From Acidiphilium sp. C61 (GTDB lineage: Bacteria; Pseudomonadota; Alphaproteobacteria; Acetobacterales; Acetobacteraceae): a stretch of 64,000 nucleotides of DNA. The stretch lies in NCBI RefSeq assembly GCF_902712915.1, contig NZ_CACTIA010000005.1:2194001-2258000 (forward strand). Direction: 5' to 3'. Shown here piece after piece: positions 34,246 through 42,165 of the stretch. A program made the position numbers and the translations under genes. Numbering within the stretch: position 1 is the stretch's first letter; each line of letters begins with the position of its first letter. Under the pieces are notes generated by a model. The model had not been told where the DNA came from, ran no database searches, and saw nothing but the letters and a program-made list of their open reading frames with translations.

Positions 34246-34896
34246 TTACTTCCCGCCTTGTTTTCTGCGCTTATCGCGTAACCAGTCGCTTCCGATTTCA
34301 ATGCCCGCGAGTTCGCGCAAGGTTGCCTGAACAAACCGATTGAAGGGGGCTTTGGGCGCGTCTGTTGGTTCGACGCCGAACAAGTGAGCAAATGAAAGGC
34401 GAAAGTCTTCCAACGCGCCGTTAAGCCAATTTGGGCGAGGCTGGCCGCGCGCTCGGCCAGACATCGCAGATTGTCGCTTCGACCAATTTTCTAGATGGTC
34501 GAGCCGCCCAATTAGATCAAAACAGGGGTCTTGCTCGGCTGTTTCTGGCTGCTCTCGAACGTGCCGAGCGCATAAGTGCTTAAGCTCGCCAGCCAACTTT
34601 TTCATTTTCAGCCAGTCAGATTTCTTGAACGTGTCAGGACGAGGTTCAATCGCGTGAGCAAGTGAGAACATCACCATGTGCACATTGCGCCAAGCTGCTG
34701 CGGCCAGTTCGTCGGACACCGCAAGAGGCAGTCTAACTGCGGAGACGATGCGCGATTGCGCCTCAGCGTCTAGTTGGCGAAACCGTGGAGGTGGAACCTC
34801 CGCCCGGAATATTATTGTTCCATCCGCCTTAACGATTTCGGCAAATTGAGGCTCGGGCGGGGATTGCTCCCCGCCTTTTCTCTTGCCCCCGCTCAT
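34246..34896 (-). CDS. Hypothetical island protein (216 residues)
   Basis: The protein begins MSGGKRKGGEQSPPEPQFAEIVKADG and ends with a basic tail (DWLRDKRRKQGGK). Base composition is lower in GC than its neighbours. Internal helices (RNVHMVMFSLAHAIEPRPDTFKKSDWLKMKKLAGELKHLCARHV) give no family match. The start overlaps the stop of the gene before it (ATGA). Unknown function. Confidence 0.6.
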   Translation of the reverse strand: MSGGKRKGGEQSPPEPQFAEIVKADGTIIFRAEVPPPRFRQLDAEAQSRIVSAVRLPLAVSDELAAAAWRNVHMVMFSLAHAIEPRPDTFKKSDWLKMKKLAGELKHLCARHVREQPETAEQDPCFDLIGRLDHLENWSKRQSAMSGRARGQPRPNWLNGALEDFRLSFAHLFGVEPTDAPKAPFNRFVQATLRELAGIEIGSDWLRDKRRKQGGK

Positions 34897-35144
34897 GCTG
34901 CCTGCTCGCCGGAGTTCATGCCCGCATCGTCGCAGAATTTCTGCCAGTTATCCCGCAACACGTCTGCCTCGGTTTCAACCGCATCCGCCAGCCAGCGCAG
35001 GGAGCGCAACCTGTATTCGTCGGGCGCGGCTGGAAGATTGGTCATGAACAACCGCAAGGCGCGGGCGGCATCCTGCATCCGGGTGGTGCTGTCCTCTACA
35101 TCGGCAACGCGGATTTCAACCACGCTCTTGACGGGGCGCGTCAT
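34893..35144 (-). CDS. Small hypothetical island protein (83 residues)
   Basis: It begins MTRPVKSVVEIRVADVEDSTTRMQDAARALRLF and is helical and acidic towards the C-terminus. The ATG at 35144 overlaps the stop of the preceding gene (ATGA); an upstream start would bury it in that gene. No family was recognised. Confidence 0.5.
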   Translation of the reverse strand: MTRPVKSVVEIRVADVEDSTTRMQDAARALRLFMTNLPAAPDEYRLRSLRWLADAVETEADVLRDNWQKFCDDAGMNSGEQAA

Positions 35145-35542
35145 GCCAGCCCCCGAACATCGCGTGCGATCATCGTCGCCAGTTTTTGCTCGGGATACAT
35201 TTCGTCGGCTGGGTTTTCCTTGTCGGGGCAGTATTCCGCAAAGCACCGCGCAACAGCCATCAGCCCAGCCGGCGTAGTGGCCCGATGCTGCACAATGGCG
35301 TCAACAAGCCGCCCTTGCGCGTCCTGCATTGGTTCGATGATGGCGTCCCGCTCGTCGTCGTCCGCGATGTAGTTCGCGCCGCCGGAGAAATAGGACAGAT
35401 AAATCCGCTCTTGAGCCACAAACCGATCACAGAGCGCGATCAGCGCAGCGTCGGGGTTGCTGGCAGCGTTCGCCACGGCTGGGGCGGCAATGGCGGCAGC
35501 AGCGCCAGCCATCGCGGCCCGGATCGTGCTGCGCCGGTTCAT
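35141..35542 (-). CDS. Exported hypothetical island protein (Tat-like signal)
   Basis: The 133-residue precursor begins MNRRSTIRAAMAGAAAAIAAPAVANAA, a twin-arginine-like signal followed by an AxA cleavage site. The mature part contains CDRFVAQERIYLSYFSGGANY and two further Cys. Exported proteins of this sort on integrated elements may be cargo or superinfection factors, but nothing identifies the role. Start and stop overlap both neighbours. Confidence 0.55.
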   Translation of the reverse strand: MNRRSTIRAAMAGAAAAIAAPAVANAASNPDAALIALCDRFVAQERIYLSYFSGGANYIADDDERDAIIEPMQDAQGRLVDAIVQHRATTPAGLMAVARCFAEYCPDKENPADEMYPEQKLATMIARDVRGLA

Positions 35543-35727
35543 GCCAGCCCCGCACGCGCCATCGCGCCTTCGAGGATCAAGCCGACAAGCCGTCGCTCGC
35601 TCTCATTCGCGGCCATCGCCGCCAAGTCGCGGGCGGCAGCATCGGCCCGGCGGGCCACGTCCAGCACCAGCACGCGGGGCCGGTTTTCATTCGCGGCGGT
35701 TTTTGTGGTATCTCTTTGGGCGGTCAT
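35539..35727 (-). CDS. Small hypothetical protein downstream of integrase
   Basis: The 62-residue helical product begins MTAQRDTTKTAANENRPRVLVLDVARRADAAARDL. It is the first gene after the integrase (100-base gap) and is coupled to the next gene by ATGA. No family was recognised. Confidence 0.5.
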   Translation of the reverse strand: MTAQRDTTKTAANENRPRVLVLDVARRADAAARDLAAMAANESERRLVGLILEGAMARAGLA

Positions 35728-35827
35728 CGTTTTGTCCTCCTACGGACCATTCAATCGAGGCCATCGCCCGGCGGTGCTGTAACACCGCCGGGCCACCTTT
35801 CGCCGGCATCCGGCCGGCACGGATCAG

Positions 35828-37060
35828 TCAGGCGCGGCGCATCGCCACCACCTTTTCAGATTCCTCGACCAGCCCGGCGCAGTAGTTCGCCCAGGCTTCC
35901 ATCAATTGCCGGCGCTTCGCGAGAAGATCGCCGCGCTGGTAAGCCGCTTCGGTTCGATCCTTGTTGATGTGCGCCAGCGCAACCTCGGCGATCTCGCGCG
36001 GAAAGCTGGTCATCTCGGCGGCCCAATCGCGGAACGATGACCGCATCCCATGCGCCGTGTATCCCGGCCGCAGCACGGCAACGGCCTTTGCGATCGCAAC
36101 GTCGGTCATGGGCTTGCCAGGTGCGCCGCCGGGGAAGATCAGCCCATCCCGGCGGGGGAAGCGTTCTGCCATCTCGCGCAATATCTCGACGGCGCGCGGT
36201 GCCAGCGGCACGCGGTGCTCGCGTTTCATCTTCATGCGCTCCTTCGGGATGATCCAGAGGGCAGCGTCGAAGTCGATCTCTTCCCATCGGGCGCCGCGCG
36301 CCTCTTTTGACCGGGTTGCGGTCAGGATTGCCAACTCCAGGCATCGCGCCGAACTTGCATCACGCGGCCGCAACTCGGCCATGAAGTCGGGAATTTCGCC
36401 ATAGGGAAGCGCAGCGTGATGCTTGACCGCGCGCACCTTCGTTTTCGGTGCATAAATCTGGTCGAGAAACCCTTGCCACCGCGCCGGGTTGTCGCCGCTG
36501 CGCCAGCCGTGAACGGTCGCATAGGCCAGGACAGCCTCGACGCGGCCGCGCAACCGGCTCGCAGTCTCCGGCTTCACGGTCCAGATCGGATCGAGCACCC
36601 GGCGGACGTCGAGAAGGCTGATTTCTGAAACCGGCCGCTTGCCGATGAGCGGGCTGGCGTAGGTGGCGATTGTGTTCTCCCATTGCTGACGATGCTTCGC
36701 GTTTTTCCACTCGGCTCGATGCGCCTCGATGTAGGCAGCGGCGACGGCATCGAATGTTCTGGCAGTCTGCTCGGCGGCGAGGTGCTGGCGTTCGCGGCGC
36801 TGGGCGAGCGGATCGAAGCCGTCCCGCACCTGATTGCGTAGCTGCCGGGCAGCCTCGCGGGCTTCACTCAGGGATACATCACGCAGCGGCCCGAGGCTCA
36901 TCCAGTGCTTCCGCCCGGCCATCGTGTAGCGGAACGCCCAGGACTTCGAGCCGTCAGCCCGAACCCGCAAATACAAACCGCCCCCATCGTGAAGGTTCCC
37001 CTCGCGGGTCGCGTTCGTAATTGCGAGAGCGTTCAAGCGTTTTGAGACGGTTTTGGGCAT
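35828..37060 (-). CDS. Tyrosine recombinase / integrase (P4-type)
   Basis: The 410-residue integrase has an N-terminal DUF4102 arm-binding domain (MPKTVSKRLNALAITNATREGNLHDGGGLYLRVRADGSKSW), a SAM-like core-binding domain, and a C-terminal catalytic domain. Catalytic residues seen are Arg in TATRSKEARGARW, His-x-x-Arg in THGMRSSFRDW, His in EVALAHINKDRTE and Tyr in EAAYQRGD. It integrates the element into the tRNA-Ser 3' end. The ATG at 37060 is preferred to one at 37081 because it aligns with family starts. Heptamers of the right array begin 14 bases upstream, so the integrase may also control its own expression. Confidence 0.93.
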   Translation of the reverse strand: MPKTVSKRLNALAITNATREGNLHDGGGLYLRVRADGSKSWAFRYTMAGRKHWMSLGPLRDVSLSEAREAARQLRNQVRDGFDPLAQRRERQHLAAEQTARTFDAVAAAYIEAHRAEWKNAKHRQQWENTIATYASPLIGKRPVSEISLLDVRRVLDPIWTVKPETASRLRGRVEAVLAYATVHGWRSGDNPARWQGFLDQIYAPKTKVRAVKHHAALPYGEIPDFMAELRPRDASSARCLELAILTATRSKEARGARWEEIDFDAALWIIPKERMKMKREHRVPLAPRAVEILREMAERFPRRDGLIFPGGAPGKPMTDVAIAKAVAVLRPGYTAHGMRSSFRDWAAEMTSFPREIAEVALAHINKDRTEAAYQRGDLLAKRRQLMEAWANYCAGLVEESEKVVAMRRA

Positions 37061-37073
37061 CGTCAGCACCCCG

Positions 37074-37195
37074 AACCGCACAAAACCGCAGAAAACCGCA
37101 ACCGAACCGCAACCCGTTTGCGGTTTTGTTTGGCACCTAAGCCATTGATTTCATTGTTCCGATATTCAGGAACCGCAGAAACCGCAGAAACCGCA
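37074..37195 (+). repeat. Right heptamer array (AACCGCA / TGCGGTT)
   Basis: AACCGCA occurs at 37074, 37084, 37094, 37105, 37171, 37180 and 37189, and TGCGGTT at 37119. The pattern (a 10/11-base-spaced group, one inverted copy, then a 9-base-spaced triplet) is the mirror image of the left array. The region between the integrase and attR (37082-37394) holds no other gene. Confidence 0.85.
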
Positions 37196-37276
37196 GGGGG
37201 TCTAGTGTCCGTGGTCGCTGGGCTCATCGCGTCAGACTCTCCGTCGAACCGCCCGGCTACATGCTCGGGCCTTCAT

Positions 37277-37320
37277 GGATACACCATAATCCCGCACGTC
37301 CTAGGACGTCAATGGACGTC
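37277..37320 (+). repeat. Right copy of the island's subterminal direct repeat
   Basis: GGATACA (37277) is followed by CCTAGGACGTC-A-ATGGACGTC (37300-37320). It matches the left copy in orientation and order and lies 75 bases from attR (the left copy lies 95 bases from attL). Confidence 0.7.
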
Positions 37321-37394
37321 ATAGGGCAATCTTCGGCTCTAATGCTGGGGCGATATCGGGGTTTCTCTAAGGTAGGATCACAAGGTAAGGCGGA

Positions 37395-37408
37395 CACCCC
37401 ATCCGCCA
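37395..37408 (+). other. attR core (repeat of tRNA-Ser 3' end)
   Basis: CACCCCATCCGCCA is identical to the last 14 bases of tRNA-Ser. The following 380 bases (37409-37789) hold no gene that I can support. Confidence 0.85.
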
Positions 37409-37789
37409 AACCTATATCCAGAGCCATCCGGCGCGATCCCATAAAATATTTTATATCAGTGCCTTAAACCAGATTACTGTCCACGCTCATCCGCCCTAAT
37501 TTGGCTAAATCCGGAGTTTCCACGTGGGTGAGGTTGTGGGTAAGGTTCGGTCATGGCCCGAGTTGTCAACAAGCTGTCGCCGCCCAAGGTCGCCTAGCTG
37601 ACCGCCCCCTGCCTCTAAAGCACGTTCCGATCCCTTGTTGCGGGTGTGTGCCGGCTTGGGTCGTATTCCGCCCCTTGGCCCCGATCGCGGAACGTTGCAA
37701 GATCGCATTGCCGGGACAGACCGGCTTTTTTCATGTCGGCCGGTCGTTCGCTGGCCCGGTTTCTTGCCGCGAAGGGGGCGGCTGCGTGC

Positions 37790-38332
37790 ATGCTGACTGT
37801 CGATGAATGGACCATGCTTGGCACATGGGCCGCGCCAGCCATTTCAGCCCTCGGCTTCCTCCTGATCCGCAATCAGCTGAAGGGCGATCGCGAGGCGCTG
37901 GAGACACAGACGAGCTGGGAAATCTACAATGTCGGCGGGAGCATCCTGCAAACATTCATCAGCCACCCCGAATGCCGGCCGTATTTCTACGACGGCTTGC
38001 CCCTGCCGGAGGAGGAGCCGCTGCGCAGCAGGGTGCTGGCGGTGAACGAGCTGATCTGCGACCACATGGAGAACATCATCCTGCATCGCGACGCGATCGA
38101 TGCGGAAACCTATCAGGTGTGGGTGGTGTACATGCAGGGGCTGTATAACCGCAGCCCGACGATGCGCTGGTTCCTGGCCATGGAGTGCGAGGGCTACCGC
38201 TATTCGCGCCAGTTGCTCGACCTGCTGGACGAAGGCTTGCGCAAGCAGGTGGGCCAGCAGGCCTGGCTTGTCGAACAGCGCGACATGGCGGCGGCGGCGG
38301 CGCGGGCATCGTCCGGCCGGAAGATGCGCTAA
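37790..38332 (+). CDS. Hypothetical protein with N-terminal membrane segment
   Basis: The 180-residue product begins MLTVDEWTMLGTWAAPAISALGFLLIRNQLKGDREAL, one membrane helix followed by a helical cytoplasmic domain (SILQTFISHPECRPYFYDG, RVLAVNELICDHMENIILHRD, MQGLYNRSPTMRWFL). This resembles the DUF4760-like group of small membrane proteins; the function is unknown. A start at 37733 is also possible. The last codons (ARASSGRKMR) and stop lie inside an altered palindromic element, so the C-terminus is probably not original. Confidence 0.6.
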   Translation: MLTVDEWTMLGTWAAPAISALGFLLIRNQLKGDREALETQTSWEIYNVGGSILQTFISHPECRPYFYDGLPLPEEEPLRSRVLAVNELICDHMENIILHRDAIDAETYQVWVVYMQGLYNRSPTMRWFLAMECEGYRYSRQLLDLLDEGLRKQVGQQAWLVEQRDMAAAAARASSGRKMR

Positions 38333-38384
38333 TTATCAATGTGGCAGAGCACTGCATCCGATCCGAAAGGATCGGAAAGTGCTC
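38304..38384 (+). repeat. Palindromic element copy E with altered, shortened first hairpin
   Basis: The second half (linker TAATTATCAATGTGGCA and hairpin GAGCACTGCATCCGATCC...GTGCTC) matches the family. The first hairpin is replaced by GGGCATCGTCCGGCCGGAAGATGCGC, giving 81 instead of 102 bases. Its right end is followed by TA and the left end of the damaged IS5-family copy, repeating the arrangement at 16205. Confidence 0.75.
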
Positions 38385-38518
38385 TAGGTTCTGTACCTAT
38401 TGCCATGACTACGGGGCGTCTGATTCAAGGTAACTATCCGGTGAAGGCTGCCTGTCGATGATGGAGTGATTCGCTCATAAATACGTTTGTAAGAGCGACG
38501 CTATGAGCGGGTGTTTGG

Positions 38519-38914
38519 ATGGAGATCATCACGGGAATTGAGCGCCGGCGTCGCTGGCGTGATGAGGACAAGCTACGGATTGTTGCGGAAGCGGAAGCGC
38601 CTGGTGCGGTGTTTGCGGAAGTTGCGCGGCGGCATGACATATCGCGTGGTCAGCTATGGAACTGGCGCCGTCTGGTGCGTGCTGGCGAATTGAGTTTGGT
38701 TTCGGCACCTGCGCAATTCCTGCCGGTTCATATGGCGCCGGAGCTGTCGGCCGTTGCGATGATTGCGGGGCCTGAGGATACGGATCGGGCGTCTGTTGCG
38801 GCGCCGCGCAACCAGGGTCGGATCGAGGTTCGTCTGGCTGGCGGTACGCGGGTGGTGATCGAGGGCATGGTGGCGCCAGCGGTGGTCACGGCGACGCTGA
38901 AGGCTCTGGGATGA
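38519..38914 (+). CDS. tnpA: IS66-family accessory protein TnpA
   Basis: The 131-residue product has an N-terminal transposase_8-like HTH (RRRRWRDEDKLRIVAEAEAPGAVFAEVARRHDISRGQLWNWRR) and a C-terminal segment RIEVRLAGGTRVVIEG, the usual IS66 TnpA design. It is required with TnpB and TnpC for transposition. Its stop overlaps the tnpB start (ATGA). Confidence 0.92.
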   Translation: MEIITGIERRRRWRDEDKLRIVAEAEAPGAVFAEVARRHDISRGQLWNWRRLVRAGELSLVSAPAQFLPVHMAPELSAVAMIAGPEDTDRASVAAPRNQGRIEVRLAGGTRVVIEGMVAPAVVTATLKALG

Positions 38915-39252
38915 TCCCTGTTGGAGCGCGTGTGTGGATTGCGCTGGGGCACACGGACATGCGCCGTGGCATGCAGGGTCTGGCGCTATTGGTCGAGCGA
39001 GGGTTGAAGCGGGATCCACACGGCGGGGATCTGTTCGTATTCCGTGGCAGGTCGGGCTCGCTGGTGAAGATCATCTGGCATGATGGTGTGGGGATGTCGC
39101 TGTATTCGAAGCGGCTGGAGAAGGGATATTTTCCGTGGCCGTCGGCGAAGGACGGGGTGGTTTCGTTGACGAGTTCGCAGCTGGCCTGCCTGCTGGAGGG
39201 AATTGACTGGCGCAATCCGCGCTACTCGTGGCGGCCGGCGAGTGCGGGGTAA
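38911..39252 (+). CDS. tnpB: IS66-family accessory protein TnpB
   Basis: The 113-residue product shows the IS66 Orf2 signature: VWIALGHTDMRRGMQGLALLV, GDLFVFRGRSGSLVKIIWHDG, YSKRLEKGYFPWP and LLEGIDWRNP. It is complete and coupled to tnpA. Confidence 0.95.
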   Translation: MIPVGARVWIALGHTDMRRGMQGLALLVERGLKRDPHGGDLFVFRGRSGSLVKIIWHDGVGMSLYSKRLEKGYFPWPSAKDGVVSLTSSQLACLLEGIDWRNPRYSWRPASAG

Positions 39253-39325
39253 AGGCGGTCAATTTTATCGGCAGCTTGGGATTTTCTGGCTTCAAATCTG
39301 CGATTTTCCATGATTCTCTCGGGGC

Positions 39326-40987
39326 GTGGAAACCTCTGGAACCACTCTTCCGAACGACGTCGAGGCGCTGAAAGCGCTGGTGCATTCGATGGCTCGCCGG
39401 GCCGACGAGGCCGAGGCCCGACTGGCCGATGCGCGTGCCCGGGAGAGTGCGACCGAGGCGTTGATCGCGCATCTGAAGCTGCAGATTGCCCGTCTGCGGC
39501 GCGAGCAATTTGGCGCCAGCGCCGAGCGCAGCCGTCGTCTGCTCGATCAGCTGGAATTACAGCTCGAGGATCTCGAGGCTGACGCCAGCGCAGATGGTCT
39601 GGCTGCCGAGGCTGCCGCGGCAAAGACGACGCGCGTTGGTGGTTTCGAGCGCAAGCGCCCGGCCAGAAAGCCCTTTCCCGAACACCTGCCGCGCGAGCGT
39701 GTGGTGATCGAGCCCCCTTGTGCCTGCCCTGCCTGTGGCAGCACCAGGCTGTCAAAGCTGGGCGAGGACATCACCGAGACGCTGGAGGTGATCCCGCGGC
39801 AGTGGAAGGTGATCCAGACGGTGCGGGAGAAATTTTCCTGCCGGGCCTGCGAGGCGGTCGCGCAGCCGCCGGCACCGTTCCATGTCGTTCCTTGCGGGTG
39901 GGCGGGGGCAAGCTTTCTCGCGATGCTTTTGTTCGAGAAGTATGGCCAGCACCAGCCGCTCAACCGCCAGGCCGAGCGCTTTGCCCGCGAGGGTGTTCCA
40001 CTCAGTGTCTCGACCCTGGCCGATCAGGTCGGGGCGGCATGTCATGCGCTGATGCCGCTCTACCGGCTGATCGAAGCCCATGTTCATGATGCCGCGCGCC
40101 TGCATGGCGACGACACCACGGTGCCGGTCATGGCGCGCGGCAAGACCGATACGGCACGGCTATGGGTCTATGTGCGGGACGACCGGCCCTTCGGCGGCTC
40201 CGATCCCCCGGCGGCACTGTTCCATTATTCGCGGGACCGGCGCGGCGAGCATCCACAGGCCCATCTTGCCGGCTGGCCGGGTATCCTGCAGGCCGATGCC
40301 TATGGTGGCTATGGCGAACTATACAAAGATGGCCGCACACCTGCACCGGTGCGGGAGGCCGGCTGCCACGCTCATGCCCGACGGAAATTCTTCGAACTGG
40401 CCGATATCGCCGCGGCGGCGCGCAGGAAGAGCCGTGGGGGGCAAGCCGCCACGGTCTATCCGATCGCCATCGAGGCCGTGCGGCGGCTCGATGCCCTGTT
40501 CGAAGTCGAGCGCACCATCAACGGCAAATCGGCCGTCGAGCGGCTGGCTGTGCGGCGGGAACGCAGTGCGCCGCTGGTTGCCGAGCTCCATGCCTGGCTG
40601 AATGGTCAGGTCGCCAGGCTGTCGCGCCACCATGATCTTGCCAAGGCGATCAACTACATGCTCCGCCGCTGGGACGCCTTCACCCGCTTCCTCGAGGATG
40701 GCCGTGTCTGCCTCAGCAACAATGCCGCCGAACGCGCCCTGCGTTGCGTGCCGCTCGGCCGCAAGGCGTGGCTGTTCTGCGGCTCGGATCGCGGCGGTGA
40801 ACGGGCCGCCATCCTCTACACCCTGATCCAGACCGCCCGCCTCAATAACGTCGATCCGCAAGCCTGGCTCGCCGACGTGCTCGCCAGGATCAACAATCAG
40901 CCCGCCAGCCGCCTCAACGAGTTGTTGCCATGGCACTGCGCCGGCAAAATCCCGGCACGTGCAGCGGAAGAGGTTGGATGTGTCTGA
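39326..40987 (+). CDS. tnpC: IS66-family transposase TnpC
   Basis: The 553-residue DDE transposase starts at a GTG. It has an N-terminal leucine-zipper-like coiled coil (VEALKALVHSMARRADEAEARL), a zinc-finger-like CPACGSTRLSKLGEDITETLEV, and the catalytic core with LHGDDTTVPVMARGK, GILQADAYGGYGELY and, near the end, CLSNNAAERALRCVPLGRKAWLFCGSDRGGERAA. It is complete, so the element may be active. Confidence 0.95.
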   Translation: METSGTTLPNDVEALKALVHSMARRADEAEARLADARARESATEALIAHLKLQIARLRREQFGASAERSRRLLDQLELQLEDLEADASADGLAAEAAAAKTTRVGGFERKRPARKPFPEHLPRERVVIEPPCACPACGSTRLSKLGEDITETLEVIPRQWKVIQTVREKFSCRACEAVAQPPAPFHVVPCGWAGASFLAMLLFEKYGQHQPLNRQAERFAREGVPLSVSTLADQVGAACHALMPLYRLIEAHVHDAARLHGDDTTVPVMARGKTDTARLWVYVRDDRPFGGSDPPAALFHYSRDRRGEHPQAHLAGWPGILQADAYGGYGELYKDGRTPAPVREAGCHAHARRKFFELADIAAAARRKSRGGQAATVYPIAIEAVRRLDALFEVERTINGKSAVERLAVRRERSAPLVAELHAWLNGQVARLSRHHDLAKAINYMLRRWDAFTRFLEDGRVCLSNNAAERALRCVPLGRKAWLFCGSDRGGERAAILYTLIQTARLNNVDPQAWLADVLARINNQPASRLNELLPWHCAGKIPARAAEEVGCV

Positions 40988-41417
40988 AGAGGCCGTGCTT
41001 CGGGAGAAGCTTCGCAAGATCGAGGCATTGTTCGCCGGAGCGGGAACGATCGGCGAACGCACAGCGGCCGAGGCCGCACTCGGGCGTGTTCAGGCCAGGC
41101 TGGCGGAACTTCAGGGCCGGGACAAAGCCATCGAAATGCAGTTTTCTCTGCGCGACCAATGGTCTCGCCGATTGTTCCTGGCGTTGTGCCGGCGCTATGG
41201 CCTGAAGCCATACCGCCTTTATCGGCAACGCCTGACCACCGTCATGCTGCGGGTACCGCAGGCTTTTGTCGATCAAGTGCTATGGCCAGAATTCCAGGAA
41301 CTCAATGGCGCGTTGATGCAATACCTGAATGACGTCACAGATCGCGTCATCCGTGAAGAGGTTCATCGCGACACAAGTGAGGCAACCGAGATCGTCCAGG
41401 CCCTGCCTTCAAAATAA
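40959..41417 (+). CDS. IS66 passenger protein with DUF2786-like N-terminus
   Basis: The 152-residue product starts within the last codons of tnpC. Its N-terminal part (SEEAVLREKLRKIEALFAGAGTIGERTAAEAALGRVQARLAEL) resembles DUF2786. The middle (FLALCRRYGLKPYRLYRQRLTTVMLRVPQAFVDQVLWPEFQEL) is helical with no known motif. It is inside the IS66 terminal repeats and so moves with the element; its role in transposition is unknown. Confidence 0.7.
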   Translation: MQRKRLDVSEEAVLREKLRKIEALFAGAGTIGERTAAEAALGRVQARLAELQGRDKAIEMQFSLRDQWSRRLFLALCRRYGLKPYRLYRQRLTTVMLRVPQAFVDQVLWPEFQELNGALMQYLNDVTDRVIREEVHRDTSEATEIVQALPSK

Positions 41418-41497
41418 TCAGACAGAACCAATCGCTACATCCCGCCTTCCCAAAAGCCAACAAAATAAAAGAACCGCGGCTTTCACCGGATGCTTAC

Positions 41498-42156
41498 GAG
41501 CCAGCGTGGCCTCTGGCAGGAGATATTCGCGGCGCTTGTCGCCTGCGCGGATCCGCCGCGCATCGCCATGGTGGACAGCACCTCGGTTCGGGCACATCGC
41601 GCGGCCGCGGGCGGTAAAGGGGGGCGCAAAGCCAGGCCATCGGCCGGTCGAGGGGTGGACGGACGACTAAGATCCACGCCGTCGCAGATGAGCAGGGGCG
41701 CATCGCCGCACTCCTCCTGACGCCGGGACAGGCCTCCGACATCAGCGGCGCGAGGGCGCTTCTGCCTACAATACCGCCACCAGAAGAGCTGATCGCCGAC
41801 AAGGCCTACGACGCCGATGACCTTAGAGCATCATCCGATCAGATGGAATCATCTGATCGGATAAAGATGCTCTAATTATCAACAAGATAGAGCACGACAT
41901 CCGATCCGGATGGATCGGAACGTGCTCTAGCACCTTCCTCACCCGCCAAGGCACCAGGCCGGTGATCTCGCCCATGCCCAACCGCCGTGCCATTCCGCCC
42001 TTCGACCCCGTCGCCTACAGAAAGCGCAATCTCATCGAACGCGCCTTCTGCAGGCTCAAGGACTGGCGCGCCATCGCCACACGATATGACAAAACCGCAC
42101 GAAATTTCCTCGCTGGTATTTGCCTTGTCCTCGCCGTCACATCTTGGATCAGTTGA
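41498..42156 (+). pseudogene. IS5-family transposase remnant
   Basis: The fragment begins within the first frame (RGLWQEIFAALVACADPP), passes the -1 frameshift region, and is broken at 41825 by a 102-bp palindromic element. It resumes with STFLTRQGTRPVISPMPN and ends at the same stop as the intact copy. The N-terminal third was lost to IS66 insertion and deletion, so no active enzyme can be made. Confidence 0.9.
41826..41927 (+). repeat. 102-bp two-hairpin palindromic element, copy F, inserted in transposase gene
   Basis: This full-length copy lies between TA (41824-41825) and TA (41928-41929). The intact IS copy has a single TA at the equivalent place (CTTAGCACC at 16797-16805), so the element inserted with a 2-bp TA duplication. 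It is nearly identical to copy D. Confidence 0.96.
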
Positions 42157-42165
42157 GTCCAGAGC

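Larger units (their letters stand above)
25016..37408. mobile_element. 12.4-kb tRNA-Ser integrative element (satellite-like / defective prophage)
   Basis: The element is bounded by the 14-bp direct repeat from tRNA-Ser and carries its integrase at the right end. Almost all recognised genes read leftward: integrase, four small genes, an AlpA-like regulator, a small gene pair, primase-polymerase, DUF3987 protein, a hypothetical, then a second block with a coiled-coil protein, a small structural-like protein, a tail tape-measure protein and four small genes, ending in a parB-like remnant. There is no capsid, portal, terminase, lysis or conjugation gene. The ends carry mirror-image AACCGCA/TGCGGTT arrays. 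The best description is a phage satellite or a stripped prophage. Confidence 0.85.
38430..41497 (+). mobile_element. IS66-family insertion sequence (3,068 bp)
   Basis: Terminal inverted repeats match over about 22 bases: GTAACTATCCGGTGAAGGCTGC at the left and, inward from the right, GTAAGCATCCGGTGAAAGCCGC. GTAA termini are typical of IS66. It carries tnpA, tnpB, tnpC and a fourth gene. No 8-bp target duplication is visible at its borders, because the flanking IS5-family sequence suffered a 221-bp deletion. Confidence 0.93.

Noticed and set aside
40319..41062. Minus-strand frame opposite the IS66 tnpC
   Set aside because: Antisense shadow of a complete and highly conserved transposase gene.
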